Positions 7,401 through 18,537 are shown, numbered from the stretch's first letter. The stretch is DNA of 64,000 bases from Rhodocyclaceae bacterium (GCA_018262775.1 JADFDU010000052.1:1-64000); one strand, 5' to 3'. A program made the numbers and translations. Notes: a model not told the origin generated them from the letters alone.

Positions 7401-8696
7401 ATGTTGCGACTGCTCATTCTTTTTCTGTTATCGATTTTGGCTGCCGCCGCGCATGCTGCGAAAGTACCCGCAACGCCTGTCGGCATCGTCTTCCGCCACG
7501 CGCAGACGGGCGAGTCCGCAGCCCTGCTGGTCGACCTGGTCGGCCGCTACAACGCCGACAGCAAGAACGGCAAGGTGGTCCTGCAGCACCTCGACATGGT
7601 GTCCGATCCGCACCAACTGCCGCATCTGGCCCTGCTCGAGGACGGGGAGGATTTGAAATTCTTCGGCAGCCAGCCGCGCATGCTGCCCCTGTACAAGGTG
7701 ATGTCGATTGCGCGCGAGAAGTTCGACGCGAAGGAGTTCTTTCCCGTTATCGCCGATGTCGTCGACGACAACAAGGGCCGCATCCAGGCATTGCCGCTGG
7801 CGCTCTCGGTGCCGGTGCTGTACTACAACAAGGATACCTTCCGCAAGGCCAAGCTTGACCCGAACAAGCCGCCCGCCACCTGGTGGACGGTGCAGGAGGC
7901 GGCGGGCAAGATCTACGATGTCGACCGCCGCTGCCCGTTCACCTCATCCAATCTGGCCTGGGTGCAACTGGAGAACGTTGCCACCCAGCACAGTGAGCCG
8001 ATCCTCAACGGCGAGCATAGCGGCAAGGCCGGGCTGGCGCTCAACAACATGGTGGAAGTGAAGCACATTGCGCTGCTTGCCAGCTGGTACAAGAGTTTTT
8101 ACTTCAAGTATTTCGGGCCCGGCCGCGAGGCCGACGAGAAGTTCATGTCGGGCGAGTGCGGCATGCTGACGAGCGACTCCTCGCTTTACATGCGGCTTTT
8201 GAGGCGCAAGCCCTTCGATTTCGGCGTTGCTGCCCTGCCATACTACGACGATGTGCGCGACGCGGCGCCGGGAAGGGTTCTGCCCGACGGCGCACTGTTG
8301 TGGGCGCTGGCGGGCAAGAAAAAGCCGGAATACGAGGCGGTGGCACACTTCATCGCCTACCTGATGCGCACGGAGGTGCAGAAGGAATGGGTGAAGATCA
8401 CCGGCTTCCTGCCGATGATGCCGGCAGCCCTGGATGCCCTCGCTGCCGAGGGGACGCTGTCGCCGGACATCCTGCGCAAAACCGTGCAACGGCTTTCGGA
8501 CAAAAAATATGCCTCGTCCGCAAAACCGAAGTCCGTGATCGGCATGGGCCGTGTGCGTGCCATTCTCAGCGAAGAGCTGGAAGCGGTGTGGGCCAACCTC
8601 AAGCCGGCCAAGGAGGCGCTGGATACGGCGGTCCGGCGCAGTAAAAACTTGCTGCTGCCGGAGCCCGCTACGGCAGACGGCTCGGTGGCCAGGTAG
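7401..8696 (+). CDS. ugpB: Extracellular solute-binding protein, UgpB-like (glycerol-3-phosphate type)
   Basis: 431 residues from the ATG at 7401, which begins a clean signal peptide (hydrophobic 3-16, AHA-A cleavage). The body is a family 1 ABC binding protein: early IVFRHAQTGE, then VPVLYYNKDTFRKAKLDP and TWWTVQEAAGKI, the usual ligand-cleft and hinge segments of the UgpB branch. The phosphodiesterase gene follows by 4 bases and GlpK is nearby, which fits glycerophosphodiester scavenging. No permease or ATPase genes of an Ugp transporter are next to it, so the membrane part must be elsewhere or the protein has another role. Confidence 0.75.
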   Translation: MLRLLILFLLSILAAAAHAAKVPATPVGIVFRHAQTGESAALLVDLVGRYNADSKNGKVVLQHLDMVSDPHQLPHLALLEDGEDLKFFGSQPRMLPLYKVMSIAREKFDAKEFFPVIADVVDDNKGRIQALPLALSVPVLYYNKDTFRKAKLDPNKPPATWWTVQEAAGKIYDVDRRCPFTSSNLAWVQLENVATQHSEPILNGEHSGKAGLALNNMVEVKHIALLASWYKSFYFKYFGPGREADEKFMSGECGMLTSDSSLYMRLLRRKPFDFGVAALPYYDDVRDAAPGRVLPDGALLWALAGKKKPEYEAVAHFIAYLMRTEVQKEWVKITGFLPMMPAALDALAAEGTLSPDILRKTVQRLSDKKYASSAKPKSVIGMGRVRAILSEELEAVWANLKPAKEALDTAVRRSKNLLLPEPATADGSVAR

Positions 8697-8700
8697 GCCC

Positions 8701-9435
8701 TTGAAGCCGCTGCTGCCCCGGCTGATTGCCCACCGCTGCGGTGGCGCGCTGGCGCCGGAGAACACCCTGGCAGGGCTGCGCGTTGCGGCCGGCTACGGCT
8801 ACCGCGGGGTCGAATTCGACGTCATGCTCTCTGCGGACGGCACCCCGGTCCTCATCCACGACGAAACCCTCGAGCGCACGACCAATGGCCACGGCCGTGT
8901 CGCCGACACACGTGATACGGAACTGGCGCGCCTGGATGCCGGTAGTTGGCATGGGGCGCAGTTTGCGGGTGAACCGGTACCGTCTTTTGTCGAAGCGGGC
9001 GAGCTCTGCCTGGCGTTGGGGCTGTGGGCCAATGTCGAGATCAAGCCCGGCCGGGGTCAGGAAAGCGAAACAGGGCGCAAAGTGGCGCGGGCGGCGCGGG
9101 ACATCTGGCAAGGCCTGCCGCCGCCGCTGTTGTCTTCGTTCTCCATCGACGCCCTGACCGCGGTGCGCGAGGCCGCCCCGGAACTGCCGCGCGGCCTGCT
9201 GTGCGTGGCGCCGCCCACGGACTGGCAGGCGCTCTGCCGCCAGTTGGAGTGCGTCACCTTTCATTGCAGCCGCAGGTACTTCAGTTCCCGACTGCTGGAT
9301 GAAGCGCGCGCGGCGGGTTTCCCGCTCCTCCTCTATACGGTCAACCAGCCGGAAGACGCAGGGCATCTCCTGGATTCGGGCGTGACGGCCCTGTTCGCGG
9401 ATCGCCTCGACCTGCTGGCGCCGGATTCGTTCTGA
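8701..9435 (+). CDS. ugpQ: Glycerophosphodiester phosphodiesterase
   Basis: 244 residues from a TTG at 8701, four bases after the ugpB-like stop; no better start agrees with the conserved beginning. It has the catalytic AHRCGGALAPENT segment, the metal ligands VEFDV and LIHDETLERTT, and EIKPG, all typical of GDPD enzymes that split glycerophosphodiesters to glycerol-3-phosphate and an alcohol. There is no signal peptide, so it acts in the cytoplasm, as E. coli UgpQ does. Coupling to the UgpB-like gene supports the assignment. Confidence 0.85.
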   Translation: MKPLLPRLIAHRCGGALAPENTLAGLRVAAGYGYRGVEFDVMLSADGTPVLIHDETLERTTNGHGRVADTRDTELARLDAGSWHGAQFAGEPVPSFVEAGELCLALGLWANVEIKPGRGQESETGRKVARAARDIWQGLPPPLLSSFSIDALTAVREAAPELPRGLLCVAPPTDWQALCRQLECVTFHCSRRYFSSRLLDEARAAGFPLLLYTVNQPEDAGHLLDSGVTALFADRLDLLAPDSF

Positions 9436-9525
9436 AAAGATTTTTTACAAAATACCGGTAATCGACTTTTCCGGAGACGCGTTATGCTTTCCGTGGGGCT
9501 GTCCCATGCATCAAAAAGGAAAAAA

Positions 9526-9882
9526 ATGAAAGCCAAGTCCGTTATTGCCGTCCTGGCGGTTGCTGCATTTGGCCTGCCGGCCCTGGCGCAAACCACCTCC
9601 ACGACGCGTATCGACCAGCGCCAGGCCAACCAGCAGCAAAGGATCGACCAGGGCGTGCAGTCCGGCGCTCTGACCGGGCAGGAAGCCGCCCGAATGGAAA
9701 AGGGTCAGGCGAATGTGCAGAAAGCGGAAGACAAGGCTGCCGCCGACGGCAAGGTGACAGCGAAAGAGCGTGCGCGTATCGAGCGCAAGCAGGACAGGCA
9801 GAGCAAGCGCGTTGCCCGGCAGAAGCACGATCGCCAGCATGACATCAATCATGACGGCATGAAGGATCGTCCCGTGCGCTAG
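9526..9882 (+). CDS. Small secreted, charged helical protein
   Basis: 118 residues from the ATG at 9526, behind AAAAGGA. The signal peptide has cleavage near ALA-Q (residue 20). The mature protein is Gln, Lys, Arg and Asp-rich with IDQRQANQQQRIDQG and repeated KAxERARIERKQDRQ-like heptads, and ends with an Asp-rich segment (HDINHDGMKD) that resembles a single EF-hand-like loop. Similar small secreted proteins are common in betaproteobacteria and have no known function. It stands alone, with its own terminator. Confidence 0.75.
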   Translation: MKAKSVIAVLAVAAFGLPALAQTTSTTRIDQRQANQQQRIDQGVQSGALTGQEAARMEKGQANVQKAEDKAAADGKVTAKERARIERKQDRQSKRVARQKHDRQHDINHDGMKDRPVR

Positions 9883-9892
9883 TCAGTAATAC

Positions 9893-9919
9893 CCCGGCGT
9901 CAACCGAGGCCGGGTTTTC
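9893..9919 (+). terminator. Terminator after the small secreted protein gene
   Basis: CCCGGC stem with GCCGGG, a ten-base loop and a TTTT tail. It lies between convergent genes, overlapping the end of glpK. Confidence 0.6.
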
Positions 9920-11405
9920 ATTCGGCAAAAGTCAGTGCGCAGCATACGGCGCGCTGCCATTGCGCCATGCGCGCCTCGGCCGCCGGCCGCGGCAGGCGCG
10001 GCGCAAAAGTGTGCTCATGCGCCCAATGTGCGGCGATTTCCTCGCGATTTTTCCAGACGCCTGCGGCCAGACCGGCGAGATAGGCTGCGCCCAGTGCGGT
10101 GGTTTCGAGGATGTGCGGACGCACCACCGGCACGCCGAGCAGGTCGGCCTGGAACTGCATGAGCAGGCCGTTCGCAGCTGCGCCGCCATCTACCCGCAGC
10201 TCAGCCGGCGGCCATCCGCAATCGGCCTGCATCGCCAGCACCAATTCCGCTGACTGGAAGGCGATCGACTCCAGCGCAGCGCGGGCGATGTGGGCGGCGG
10301 TACTGCCGCGCGTCAGCCCTACCAGCGCACCGCGCGCATGAGGGTTCCAATGTGGCGCGCCGAGGCCGGCGAAGGCCGGCACGAAGACCACGCCGCCGGC
10401 ATCCGCCACGCTGGCGGCGAGCGGTTCGATGTCCGCCGCCTGGCGGATCAGGCCCAGTCCGTCGCGCAACCACTGCACGACGGCGCCGCCGATGAAGACG
10501 CTGCCCTCGAGGGCATATTCGAGATCCATTCCGCTCTGTGCGGCGCAGGTGGTGATGAGACCGTTTTTCGAGGCCACCGGCCGCTTGCCGGTATGCATCA
10601 GCAGGAAGCAGCCGGTGCCATAGGTGTTCTTCGCCATGCCTTCGCTGTGGCAGGCCTGGCCGAACAGCGCCGCCTGCTGGTCGCCGGCTATGCCGCCGAG
10701 CGTGATGGGGCCGTCGAATAGGCCCGGCGCCGTTTCACCGAGGTGCGCGCTGGAACGCACCACGCGCGGCAGCACTTCACGCGGGATGCCGAACAGGGCC
10801 AGCAGTTCCTCGTCCCAATCGCCGCGATGGATGTCGAAGAGCAGGGTGCGCGAGGCATTCGTGACATCGGTGACATGCAGGCGCCCGCCGCTGAGGTTCC
10901 ACGCCAGCCAGCTGTCCACCGTGCCGAAGGCGAGTTCGCCGCGCCGGGCGCGTTCGCGCGCAGCGGGCACATGGTCGAGCAGCCAGGCCAGCTTGCTTGC
11001 CGAGAAATACGGGTCGAGCACGAGTCCGGTTTTCTCCCGCACCAGGAGTTCGGCGCCGTCGGCCTTCCAGTTCGCGCAGGCCGCCGCCGTGCGCCGGTCC
11101 TGCCAGACGATGGCCGGGTGCACCGGCTGTCCGGAAGCGCGCTCCCACAACAGGGTTGTTTCGCGCTGGTTGGTGATGCCGAGAGCGGCAATGTCGCGCG
11201 CCTTGAGGCCGGCGCCGGCCAGGGCTTCCTGTGCCACGGCCAGTTGCTCCCGCCAGATTTCCTGCGGGTCATGCTCGACCCAGCCGGGCTGCGGGTAGCT
11301 TTGATGCAATTCCTTCTGCGCCTGGGCGCGAATGCGGCCGTCGCCGTCGAAGACGATGGCGCGAGAACTGGTGGTGCCCTGGTCGAGCGCGAGCAGATAT
11401 TTCAT
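9918..11405 (-). CDS. glpK: Glycerol kinase
   Basis: 495 residues from the ATG at 11405 ([17 protein letters not shown]); longer readings add an unrelated head. It has the FGGY kinase signatures: DQGTTSSR phosphate loop, GITNQRETT, the central [19 protein letters not shown] and [14 protein letters not shown], and the C-terminal [22 protein letters not shown]. It phosphorylates glycerol to sn-glycerol-3-phosphate in the cytoplasm. The length matches E. coli GlpK (about 500). No glpF or glpD is adjacent. The E. coli EIIA-Glc contact residues were not checked. Confidence 0.95.
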   Translation of the reverse strand: MKYLLALDQGTTSSRAIVFDGDGRIRAQAQKELHQSYPQPGWVEHDPQEIWREQLAVAQEALAGAGLKARDIAALGITNQRETTLLWERASGQPVHPAIVWQDRRTAAACANWKADGAELLVREKTGLVLDPYFSASKLAWLLDHVPAARERARRGELAFGTVDSWLAWNLSGGRLHVTDVTNASRTLLFDIHRGDWDEELLALFGIPREVLPRVVRSSAHLGETAPGLFDGPITLGGIAGDQQAALFGQACHSEGMAKNTYGTGCFLLMHTGKRPVASKNGLITTCAAQSGMDLEYALEGSVFIGGAVVQWLRDGLGLIRQAADIEPLAASVADAGGVVFVPAFAGLGAPHWNPHARGALVGLTRGSTAAHIARAALESIAFQSAELVLAMQADCGWPPAELRVDGGAAANGLLMQFQADLLGVPVVRPHILETTALGAAYLAGLAAGVWKNREEIAAHWAHEHTFAPRLPRPAAEARMAQWQRAVCCALTFAE

Positions 11406-11487
11406 CGGCGATCCCCTGGTGACGTGGTGCCTGCGGCAGGCGTAGACGTTATAGTAAGCGCGAAATGAACTGCACGAATGGCCTGCC

Positions 11488-13377
11488 GTGACGATCAACG
11501 ACCCGATCAATGACCCGATCAATGGTCATTTGCGTGCCGCACTGGAGGCGTCCGAGGAGGGCATCGTCGTCACGGATGGTGAGTGGCGCGTCCTGCTCTG
11601 GAACCGGGGCGCCGAGCGCATGTTTGGCTGGACCGCGGCCGAAGCCATCGGCCAGCTGGCGAGCGACCTGCACATGCGCCATGTCACGCGGGAATACAGC
11701 GAGCGCTATCGTGACGAGCTGCAGGCGGGCCGCAGCATTTTTCTTTCCGGCCTGCGCTTGCGCAAGGACGGCAGCGAACTGCATGTCGATAGCCACGTCA
11801 CGCCGATGCGCGACGCGGCGGGCCGCTATGTCGGTGCGTTCGGCACGGTGCGTGACGTCACGCCGCTGCTCGACTCCGAGCGAGCGCTGCGCCTGTCGGA
11901 AGAGAAGTTTGCCAAGGCCTTTCACGCCAATCCCGACTTCACCATGATCAGCCGCCTGCGCGACGGCCTCATCGTCGAGGCCAATGAAGGCTTCGAAAAA
12001 CTGCTGGGCATCGGTGCGGCAGAGGCGGTTGGGCAAATGACCGTGGCCAACCTGCACATGTGGGCCGATCCGGCCGATCGCAAGCGTATGGTGCGGCTCC
12101 TCGAGGAACAGGGTCGCGTGCGTGACCTGCCGGCCACCTTCGTCAGGCGGGACGGGGAACACAGGGATGTGCTGATCTCCGCCAGCCTGATCGATGTCGC
12201 CGGCGAGCCGCATATCATCGGCACGACGCGCGACGTGACCGAACTGAAGCGTGCCGAGAGGGCGCTGCAGGAGTCGGAGGAAAAATTTTCCAAGGCCTTC
12301 CGCTATAGCCCCAACTACACCACCATCACTGAGCTCGAGACGGGACGCTTCCTGGCGGTCAACCGCGTCTTCGAAGACTTGACCGGATACGAGGCAAAGG
12401 AGGCGATTGGGCAGACCTCGGTCGGCCTCGGCCTGTGGGTTGACGCGCAACGTCGACGCGACATGGTGACGCGGGTGCGCGCGCTCGGCTCGGTGCGCGG
12501 CTTTCCCTATCTGTTGCGTACCAAGTCGGGCGAGCTGCGCGACTGCCTGCTCTCGGCCGTCGGCGTCGAGATCGGCGGCGTCGACGGCCTCATTGCCATG
12601 GTGCGCGATGTAACGGAGCAGAGGCGGGCCGAGGAGGCCGTCCGCCAGCTCAACGAGACGCTGGAGGGTCGGGTGCGCGCGCGCACCGCGGAACTGGAGG
12701 AGGCGCTGAAGGAGCTGAACAGCTTCAGCTATTCGGTCTCGCACGATCTGCGTGCGCCGCTGCGCGGCATCGCCGGTTACGCCAAGGTACTGGAGGAGGA
12801 CTATGCCGGCCTGCTCGACGCCGAGGGCAGGCGTCTGCTCGACCGCATCGCCTACAACGCCATTCGCATGGGCGACCTGATCGACGACATGCTCGACTTC
12901 TCGCGCATCGCACGCACCGAATTGAAGCACGCCAGGGTGGATATGACGACGCTGGCACGCGAGGTCTTCAACGACAATGGCGAAAACGGCGCCGACAGGC
13001 GCATCGACTTCCGTTTGGCAGCCCTGCCGGAGGTGTCGGGCGACCGCAGCATGCTGCAGCAGGTGTGGGCCAATCTCCTCGGCAATGCCGTTAAATTCAC
13101 CCGCGGGCGGGAACCGGCCATCATCGAGGTTGGCGCCGACGTCAGCGAAGGCGAAATCCGCTTTCACGTGCGCGACAACGGCGCCGGTTTCGACATGCAG
13201 TATGCCGACAAACTGTTCCAGGCCTTCCAGCGCCTGCATCGCGACGACCACATCGAGGGCACTGGCGTGGGGCTGGCCATCGTCGCCCGCATCGTGCAGC
13301 GCCACGGCGGCCGCGTCTGGGCCGAGGCTAGGCCGGACAAGGGTGCCACCTTCCATTTCAGCCTGCCGGTCGCTTGA
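11488..13377 (+). CDS. Orphan PAS-domain sensor histidine kinase
   Basis: 629 residues from a GTG at 11488. Three PAS domains (about 15-128, 140-253, 268-378), each ending in a PAC-like RDVT segment, are followed by a coiled coil (380-412), a dimerisation helix with His419 ([14 protein letters not shown]) and a HATPase domain ([30 protein letters not shown]). There are no membrane helices, so the kinase is cytoplasmic. The HisKA type is that found in bacteriophytochrome-like kinases. No response regulator is adjacent. The start codon region contains a 12-bp tandem repeat encoding DPIN twice. The ligands of the PAS domains are unknown. Confidence 0.85.
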   Translation: MTINDPINDPINGHLRAALEASEEGIVVTDGEWRVLLWNRGAERMFGWTAAEAIGQLASDLHMRHVTREYSERYRDELQAGRSIFLSGLRLRKDGSELHVDSHVTPMRDAAGRYVGAFGTVRDVTPLLDSERALRLSEEKFAKAFHANPDFTMISRLRDGLIVEANEGFEKLLGIGAAEAVGQMTVANLHMWADPADRKRMVRLLEEQGRVRDLPATFVRRDGEHRDVLISASLIDVAGEPHIIGTTRDVTELKRAERALQESEEKFSKAFRYSPNYTTITELETGRFLAVNRVFEDLTGYEAKEAIGQTSVGLGLWVDAQRRRDMVTRVRALGSVRGFPYLLRTKSGELRDCLLSAVGVEIGGVDGLIAMVRDVTEQRRAEEAVRQLNETLEGRVRARTAELEEALKELNSFSYSVSHDLRAPLRGIAGYAKVLEEDYAGLLDAEGRRLLDRIAYNAIRMGDLIDDMLDFSRIARTELKHARVDMTTLAREVFNDNGENGADRRIDFRLAALPEVSGDRSMLQQVWANLLGNAVKFTRGREPAIIEVGADVSEGEIRFHVRDNGAGFDMQYADKLFQAFQRLHRDDHIEGTGVGLAIVARIVQRHGGRVWAEARPDKGATFHFSLPVA

Positions 13378-13463
13378 GGCAATACCCTGGTCGCGGGGCA
13401 GGCAGGGGGCTTCGATGCTAAAATTTCTTCTTTCCCCCAATGCCTCTCCCTGCCTCGACGGCC

Positions 13464-16076
13464 ATGAAAAGCGCTGAAATCCGCCAGAAATTCCTCGACT
13501 ACTTCGCCACCCAGGGCCATGCCATCGTCGCCTCCTCGCCGCTGGTGCCCGGCAACGATCCGACGCTGTTGTTCACCAATGCCGGCATGGTGCAGTTCAA
13601 GGATGTTTTTCTCGGCCATGACAAACGGCCCTATGCGCGCGCCACCAGTTCGCAGCGCTGCGTGCGCGCCGGCGGCAAGCACAACGATCTGGAAAACGTC
13701 GGCTACACGGCGCGCCACCACACCTTCTTCGAGATGCTCGGCAACTTCAGCTTCGGCGACTACTTCAAGCGCGACGCCATCCGCTATGCCTGGGAACTGA
13801 TGACGAAGGTGTATGGCATTCCCGCCGAGAAATTGTGGACCACCGTCTACCACGAGGACGACGAGGCCTACGAGATCTGGACGAAGGAAATCGGCGTGCC
13901 GGTAGAGCGCTGCGTGCGCATCGGCGACAAGCCCGGCGCACCGCCATTCACTTCCGACAATTTCTGGCAGATGGCCGATACCGGCCCTTGCGGCCCCTGC
14001 AGCGAGATCTTCTACGACCACGGCGCAGGGATCGAGGGCGGCCCGCCCGGTTCGGCGGATGCCGACGGCGACCGCTACATCGAAATCTGGAACCTGGTGT
14101 TCATGCAGTTCAACCGCGACGAGGACGGTGTGCTGCATCCGCTGCCGAAACCGAGCGTGGACACCGGTATGGGCCTGGAGCGCCTCGCCGCGGTGCTGCA
14201 GCACGTGCATTCGAACTATGAGATCGATCTCTTCCAGGAACTGATTCACGCCGCAGCCCGAGAAACGGGCGCCAGGGACCTGGCGAACCCGAGCCTGCGC
14301 GTTATTGCCGACCATATTCGCGCCTGTGCCTTCCTCGTTGTCGATGGCGTCATCCCCGGTTCCGATGGCCGCGGCTATGTGCTCCGCCGCATCATCCGCC
14401 GCGCCATCCGCCACGGCTACAAGCTGGGGCAGAAGCAGCCTTTCTTTCACAAGTTGGTGGCCGACCTCTCGCACGCCATGGGCAAGGCCTATCCCGAACT
14501 GCCGGCAGCGGCGGAGCGCGTCGCCGAGGTGCTCAAGGCCGAGGAGGAGCGCTTCGCCGAGACGCTGGAGCACGGCATGGTCTTGCTGGAAACGGCGCTG
14601 AACGCCCCATCAAAATGCCTCGACGGCGAGACGGCCTTCAAGCTCTACGATACCTTCGGCTTTCCGCTCGATCTCACCGCCGACATCTGCCGCGAGCGCG
14701 GCTTCAGCCTCGACCAGGGCGGCTTCGACGCTGCCATGGCACGTCAGCGCGAACAGGCGCGCGCCGCCTCGAAGTTTGTCATGAAGGGCGCGCTCGACTA
14801 TGCCGGCGTGGCCACCGCCTTCCACGGCTACGACACGCTGGCGCATGAGGGCACGATCGTCGCCCTCTACAAGGACGGCGCCGTGGTGAACGAACTGACT
14901 TTGGGCGAGACCGGCGTGGTGGTGCTCGACCACACGCCGTTCTATGCCGAATCCGGCGGCCAGGTCGGCGACCGCGGCCTGCTCGAATCCGCCCACGGCG
15001 TCTTCGAGGTCGGCGACACGCAGAAAATCCAGGCCGACGTCTTCGGCCACCAGGGCGTGCTCAAGCTCGGCAAGCTCACCGTCGGCAATACCGTGCAGGC
15101 CAAGGTCAACCTGGCTTCGCGCGCCGCCACGGTGCGCAACCATTCCGCCACCCACCTCATGCACAAGGCCCTGCGCGAAGTGCTGGGGGCCCACGTGCAG
15201 CAGAAGGGCTCGCTGGTGAACCCCTCGCGTACGCGCTTCGACTTCGCCCACCACTCGCCGATGACGGACGAGGAGATCCGCCAGGTCGAACGCATCGTCA
15301 ATCGCGAGATCCTCGCCAACGCCGAGGCGCGCGCCCGCCTGCTGTCTTTCGACGACGCGGTGAAGTCCGGCGCCATGGCACTGTTCGGCGAGAAGTACGG
15401 CGACACGGTGCGCGTGATGGACATCGGCAGCTCGCGCGAACTGTGCGGCGGCGTCCATGTCGCGCGTACCGGCGACATCGGCTTCTTCAAGATTCTCTCC
15501 GAAGGCGGCGTTGCTTCAGGCATTCGCCGCGTCGAGGCCGTCACCGGCGAGGGCGCGCTGGACGTGGTGCAGCAGCAGGAGCAGGAACTTGCCGAGGTGG
15601 CCGCAGCCGTCAAGGCGCAGCCGCAGGAGATTGCCGCCAAGGTCGGCCAGGTGCTCGACAACGTCAAGGCACTGGAGAAGGAGCTGGCGCGACTGAAGGG
15701 CAAGCTGGCTTCCAGCAAGGGCGACGATCTCGCCGGACAGGCCTCGGACATCAAGGGCATCAAGGTCCTCGCCGCCGCGCTGGAAGGCGCGGATGCGAAA
15801 ACCCTGCGCGATACCCTGGACAAGCTGAAGGACAGGCTGAAGTCCTGCGTTGTCGTCCTCGGCGCCGCCGCCGACGGCAAGGCATCGCTTATCGCGGGCG
15901 TCAGCAGCGATCTCACCGCCAGGGTGAAGGCCGGCGATCTGGTGAATTTCGTCGCCCAGCAGGTCGGCGGCAAGGGCGGTGGCCGACCCGACATGGCACA
16001 GGCCGGCGGCACGCAGCCGGAGCATCTGGGCAAGGCGCTCGCCTCGGTGCAGGCCTGGGTCGAAGCCAAACTCTGA
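13464..16076 (+). CDS. alaS: Alanyl-tRNA synthetase
   Basis: 870 residues from the ATG at 13464 ([14 protein letters not shown]), close to the 876 of E. coli. It has the class II catalytic core ([24 protein letters not shown]), the editing-domain zinc site ([13 protein letters not shown] and [13 protein letters not shown]) and the C-terminal oligomerisation domain with [15 protein letters not shown]. It charges tRNA-Ala and clears mischarged Ser and Gly. It is followed with a one-base overlap by a Nudix gene. Confidence 0.97.
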   Translation: MKSAEIRQKFLDYFATQGHAIVASSPLVPGNDPTLLFTNAGMVQFKDVFLGHDKRPYARATSSQRCVRAGGKHNDLENVGYTARHHTFFEMLGNFSFGDYFKRDAIRYAWELMTKVYGIPAEKLWTTVYHEDDEAYEIWTKEIGVPVERCVRIGDKPGAPPFTSDNFWQMADTGPCGPCSEIFYDHGAGIEGGPPGSADADGDRYIEIWNLVFMQFNRDEDGVLHPLPKPSVDTGMGLERLAAVLQHVHSNYEIDLFQELIHAAARETGARDLANPSLRVIADHIRACAFLVVDGVIPGSDGRGYVLRRIIRRAIRHGYKLGQKQPFFHKLVADLSHAMGKAYPELPAAAERVAEVLKAEEERFAETLEHGMVLLETALNAPSKCLDGETAFKLYDTFGFPLDLTADICRERGFSLDQGGFDAAMARQREQARAASKFVMKGALDYAGVATAFHGYDTLAHEGTIVALYKDGAVVNELTLGETGVVVLDHTPFYAESGGQVGDRGLLESAHGVFEVGDTQKIQADVFGHQGVLKLGKLTVGNTVQAKVNLASRAATVRNHSATHLMHKALREVLGAHVQQKGSLVNPSRTRFDFAHHSPMTDEEIRQVERIVNREILANAEARARLLSFDDAVKSGAMALFGEKYGDTVRVMDIGSSRELCGGVHVARTGDIGFFKILSEGGVASGIRRVEAVTGEGALDVVQQQEQELAEVAAAVKAQPQEIAAKVGQVLDNVKALEKELARLKGKLASSKGDDLAGQASDIKGIKVLAAALEGADAKTLRDTLDKLKDRLKSCVVVLGAAADGKASLIAGVSSDLTARVKAGDLVNFVAQQVGGKGGGRPDMAQAGGTQPEHLGKALASVQAWVEAKL

Positions 16077-16555
16077 TGCATTTTTGCCCGCGCTGCGCCA
16101 AGTCGCTGGCCGATCGCGGCATCGCCGGGCGCGCGCGCCGTGTCTGCCCCGATGCCGCCTGCGGTTACGTCTTCTGGGACAACCCGTTGCCGGTGCTGGC
16201 CGGCCTGGTCGAGCGCGACGGCCTCGTCGTGCTGGCGCGCAACCACGCGTGGCCGGAGAAGATGTTCGGCCTCGTCACCGGTTTCATGGAACGCGACGAG
16301 ACGCCGGAGGAAGGTGTTGCGCGTGAGGTGAACGAGGAACTCGGTCTGATCGTGAGCTCAGCCAGCCTGATTGGCATCTACCCCTTCCAGCGCAAGAACG
16401 AGATCATCCTCGCCTACCATGTCGTTGCCGAGGGCGAGATCGTGCTCAACGAGGAACTCGCCGAATTCCGCCTGATCCCGCCGCAGAAGCTGCGGCCCTG
16501 GGATTTCGGCACGGGTCTGGCGATCCGCGACTGGCTGGCACGGAGACCGTCATGA
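16076..16555 (+). CDS. Zinc-ribbon Nudix hydrolase
   Basis: 159 residues; the start overlaps the alaS stop (TGATG). Two Cys pairs (CPRC near residue 4 and CPDAAC near 24) form a zinc ribbon like that of NudC. A complete Nudix box (G-x5-E-x7-RE-V-x-EE-LGL, about 68-90) follows. The NudC signature SQPWPFPxS is missing, so NADH specificity should not be assumed; the group hydrolyses nucleoside diphosphates linked to another moiety. It is in an operon with alaS and a DUF4202 gene. Confidence 0.85.
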   Translation: MHFCPRCAKSLADRGIAGRARRVCPDAACGYVFWDNPLPVLAGLVERDGLVVLARNHAWPEKMFGLVTGFMERDETPEEGVAREVNEELGLIVSSASLIGIYPFQRKNEIILAYHVVAEGEIVLNEELAEFRLIPPQKLRPWDFGTGLAIRDWLARRPS

Positions 16556-17145
16556 TTGCAGACACGAAACGCTTCGAGGCGACGTTCGCGGCATTTGATG
16601 CGGCGAACGCCGAGGATCCCAACATCGACGATGGCCAGCCGAAGGAACTCCTCTACGCCCGTCGCATGAGCGACATGCTGACGCGCTTCGCGCCGGATGC
16701 TTCAGAGGCGGTGCGCCTCGCCGTGCGCGCCCAGCACATCCAGCGCTGGAAGACGCCGCGCTCGAACCACCCGATGGACCGCCAGGGCTACCTGCAGTGG
16801 CGTAGCGGACTGTACAAGTTCCACGCCGAAACCGCCGGGCGCATCATGCGCGAAACCGGTTACGACGAGGAGATGGTTGGGCGCGTCATGGCCGCCGTCG
16901 GCAAGAAGGGCATCAAGGCGAATGCCGAGACGCAACTGCTGGAGGATGTGACCGATCTGGTCTTTCTCGAGCACTATCTGACGGGTTTCGCCGCCCGACA
17001 TCCGGACTACGACGAAGCGAAATGGCTCGAGATCCTGCGCAAGACCTGGCTGAAGATGTCGCAGGCGGCGCGTGATTTCGTGCTCGCCGGGAAAGTCAGT
17101 CTCCCCGATACGCTGCGCCCGCTGATCCTCAAGGCGGTCAGTTAG
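16552..17145 (+). CDS. DUF4202 family protein
   Basis: 197 residues, starting inside the Nudix stop (4-base ATGA overlap). The pattern FxAFDAANAEDPN near the N-terminus, then ELLYARRMSDML, HIQRWKTPRSNHPMDRQGYLQWR and DLVFLEHYL matches the DUF4202 family. The His and Asp residues are spaced as in HD-type phosphohydrolases, but that is an inference. There is no signal or membrane segment. The 3' end overlaps the convergent phosphomannomutase gene by 4 bases, so there is no room for a terminator between them. Confidence 0.8.
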   Translation: MIADTKRFEATFAAFDAANAEDPNIDDGQPKELLYARRMSDMLTRFAPDASEAVRLAVRAQHIQRWKTPRSNHPMDRQGYLQWRSGLYKFHAETAGRIMRETGYDEEMVGRVMAAVGKKGIKANAETQLLEDVTDLVFLEHYLTGFAARHPDYDEAKWLEILRKTWLKMSQAARDFVLAGKVSLPDTLRPLILKAVS

Positions 17146-18518
17146 AAGGCCAGCAGCAGATCCGGCTTCGCCGTGCGCAGTACGCGGCGGAAATCGTCCT
17201 GGATGCGCTTGAGGGCGGCCGCGCTGTCGGCCTCGAAGCGCAGCACCAGCACCGGCGTGGTATTCGAGGCACGCATCAGGCCGAAGCCGTCGGCGTATTC
17301 CACGCGCAGGCCGTCAATGGTGATGATCTCCTCGGCGCCCTCGAACTTCGCGGTTTTTTGCAGTTTGGCGATGAGGGCGTGCGGCGCGCCTTCTTGCATC
17401 TTCAGGTTGAGTTCCGGCGTGGACAGGGCGTTGGGCAGATGCTTCAGCGGCCAGTTAGCATCCGACCAGCGCGAGACGATTTCCAGTAGACGCGCACCAG
17501 CGTAAAGGCCGTCGTCGAAGCCGTACCAGCGCTCCTTGAAGAAGGTATGGCCGCTCATCTCGCCGGCAAGGGGGGCGCCGGTTTCCTTCAGCTTGGCCTT
17601 GATGAGGGCGTGGCCGGTGTTCCACATCAGCGGTCGCCCACCCTGGTAGCGCACCGCCCGCGCCACGTTGCGCGAGCATTTCACGTCGTAGATGATCTGC
17701 GCACCGGGCACGCGCGTCAGCACGTCGGCGGCAAAGAGCATCAGCTGGCGGTCGGGGTAGATGATCTCGCCGTCCTTGGTGACGACGCCGAGGCGGTCGC
17801 CGTCGCCGTCGAAGGCCAGCCCGAGCTCGGCATCCGTCTCGCGCAGGGCGCGGATGACGTCCTTGAGGTTGTCCGGCTTGGAGGGGTCGGGGTGATGATT
17901 GGGGAAGTTGCCGTCCACCTCGCAGAACAACTCGACCAGCTCACAGCCCATGCGGCGGAACAACTCGGGCGCGATGGCGCCGGCGACGCCGTTGCCGCAG
18001 TCCACCACGATCTTCATTTTGCGCGACAGCTTGACGTCGGCGACGATGCGCGCGAGATAGTCCTCGCGCACGTCGACCCGCGTGATCTTGCCCTTGCCGG
18101 AAGCGAGTTGGCCCTCGACGAGTCGCGTGCGCAGCGCCGTGATGGCCGTGCTGTGCAGCGTGTCGCCGCCGAGCATGATCTTGAAGCCGTTGTAGTCGGG
18201 CGGGTTGTGGCTGCCGGTGACCAGCACCGCGCTGCCGGTCTTGAGGTGGTGGGCGGCGAAGTAGCCGAGCGGCGTCGGCACCATGCCGATGTCGACGACA
18301 TCAACGCCGGCGGCGCACAGGCCCTGCATCAGGGCGCCGGATAGCTGCGGGCCGGACAATCGCCCGTCGCGGCCGACGACAACCGTCTTCACCTTGCGCG
18401 CGAGCGCCTCGGAGCCGATGGCCAGTCCGATGGATCGAACCGATTCAACCGTCAGCGTCTTGCCGACGATGCCGCGGATGTCGTAGGCCTTGAAAATTTC
18501 GGGTGCGGGTATTTGCAT
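17142..18518 (-). CDS. Phosphomannomutase/phosphoglucomutase (AlgC type)
   Basis: 458 residues from the ATG at 18518 behind a perfect AAGGAGG site. It has the alpha-D-phosphohexomutase hallmarks: FKAYDIRG near the start, the phospho-serine loop VTGSHNPPDYNGFK, the metal-binding FDGDGDRLG and the sugar loop GEMSGH, with a C-terminal phosphate-binding RASNTTPVLVLRFE. It interconverts hexose 6- and 1-phosphates for LPS core and exopolysaccharide precursors. It lies a few genes from waaF, which fits envelope sugar supply. Confidence 0.92.
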   Translation of the reverse strand: MQIPAPEIFKAYDIRGIVGKTLTVESVRSIGLAIGSEALARKVKTVVVGRDGRLSGPQLSGALMQGLCAAGVDVVDIGMVPTPLGYFAAHHLKTGSAVLVTGSHNPPDYNGFKIMLGGDTLHSTAITALRTRLVEGQLASGKGKITRVDVREDYLARIVADVKLSRKMKIVVDCGNGVAGAIAPELFRRMGCELVELFCEVDGNFPNHHPDPSKPDNLKDVIRALRETDAELGLAFDGDGDRLGVVTKDGEIIYPDRQLMLFAADVLTRVPGAQIIYDVKCSRNVARAVRYQGGRPLMWNTGHALIKAKLKETGAPLAGEMSGHTFFKERWYGFDDGLYAGARLLEIVSRWSDANWPLKHLPNALSTPELNLKMQEGAPHALIAKLQKTAKFEGAEEIITIDGLRVEYADGFGLMRASNTTPVLVLRFEADSAAALKRIQDDFRRVLRTAKPDLLLAF

Positions 18519-18537
18519 GGGATCCTCCTTGTCGTGA

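Noticed and set aside
11449-13440. 663-codon open frame on the - strand opposite the PAS kinase
   Set aside because: Antisense to a gene with complete PAS, HisKA and HATPase motifs. The translation has no recognisable domains.
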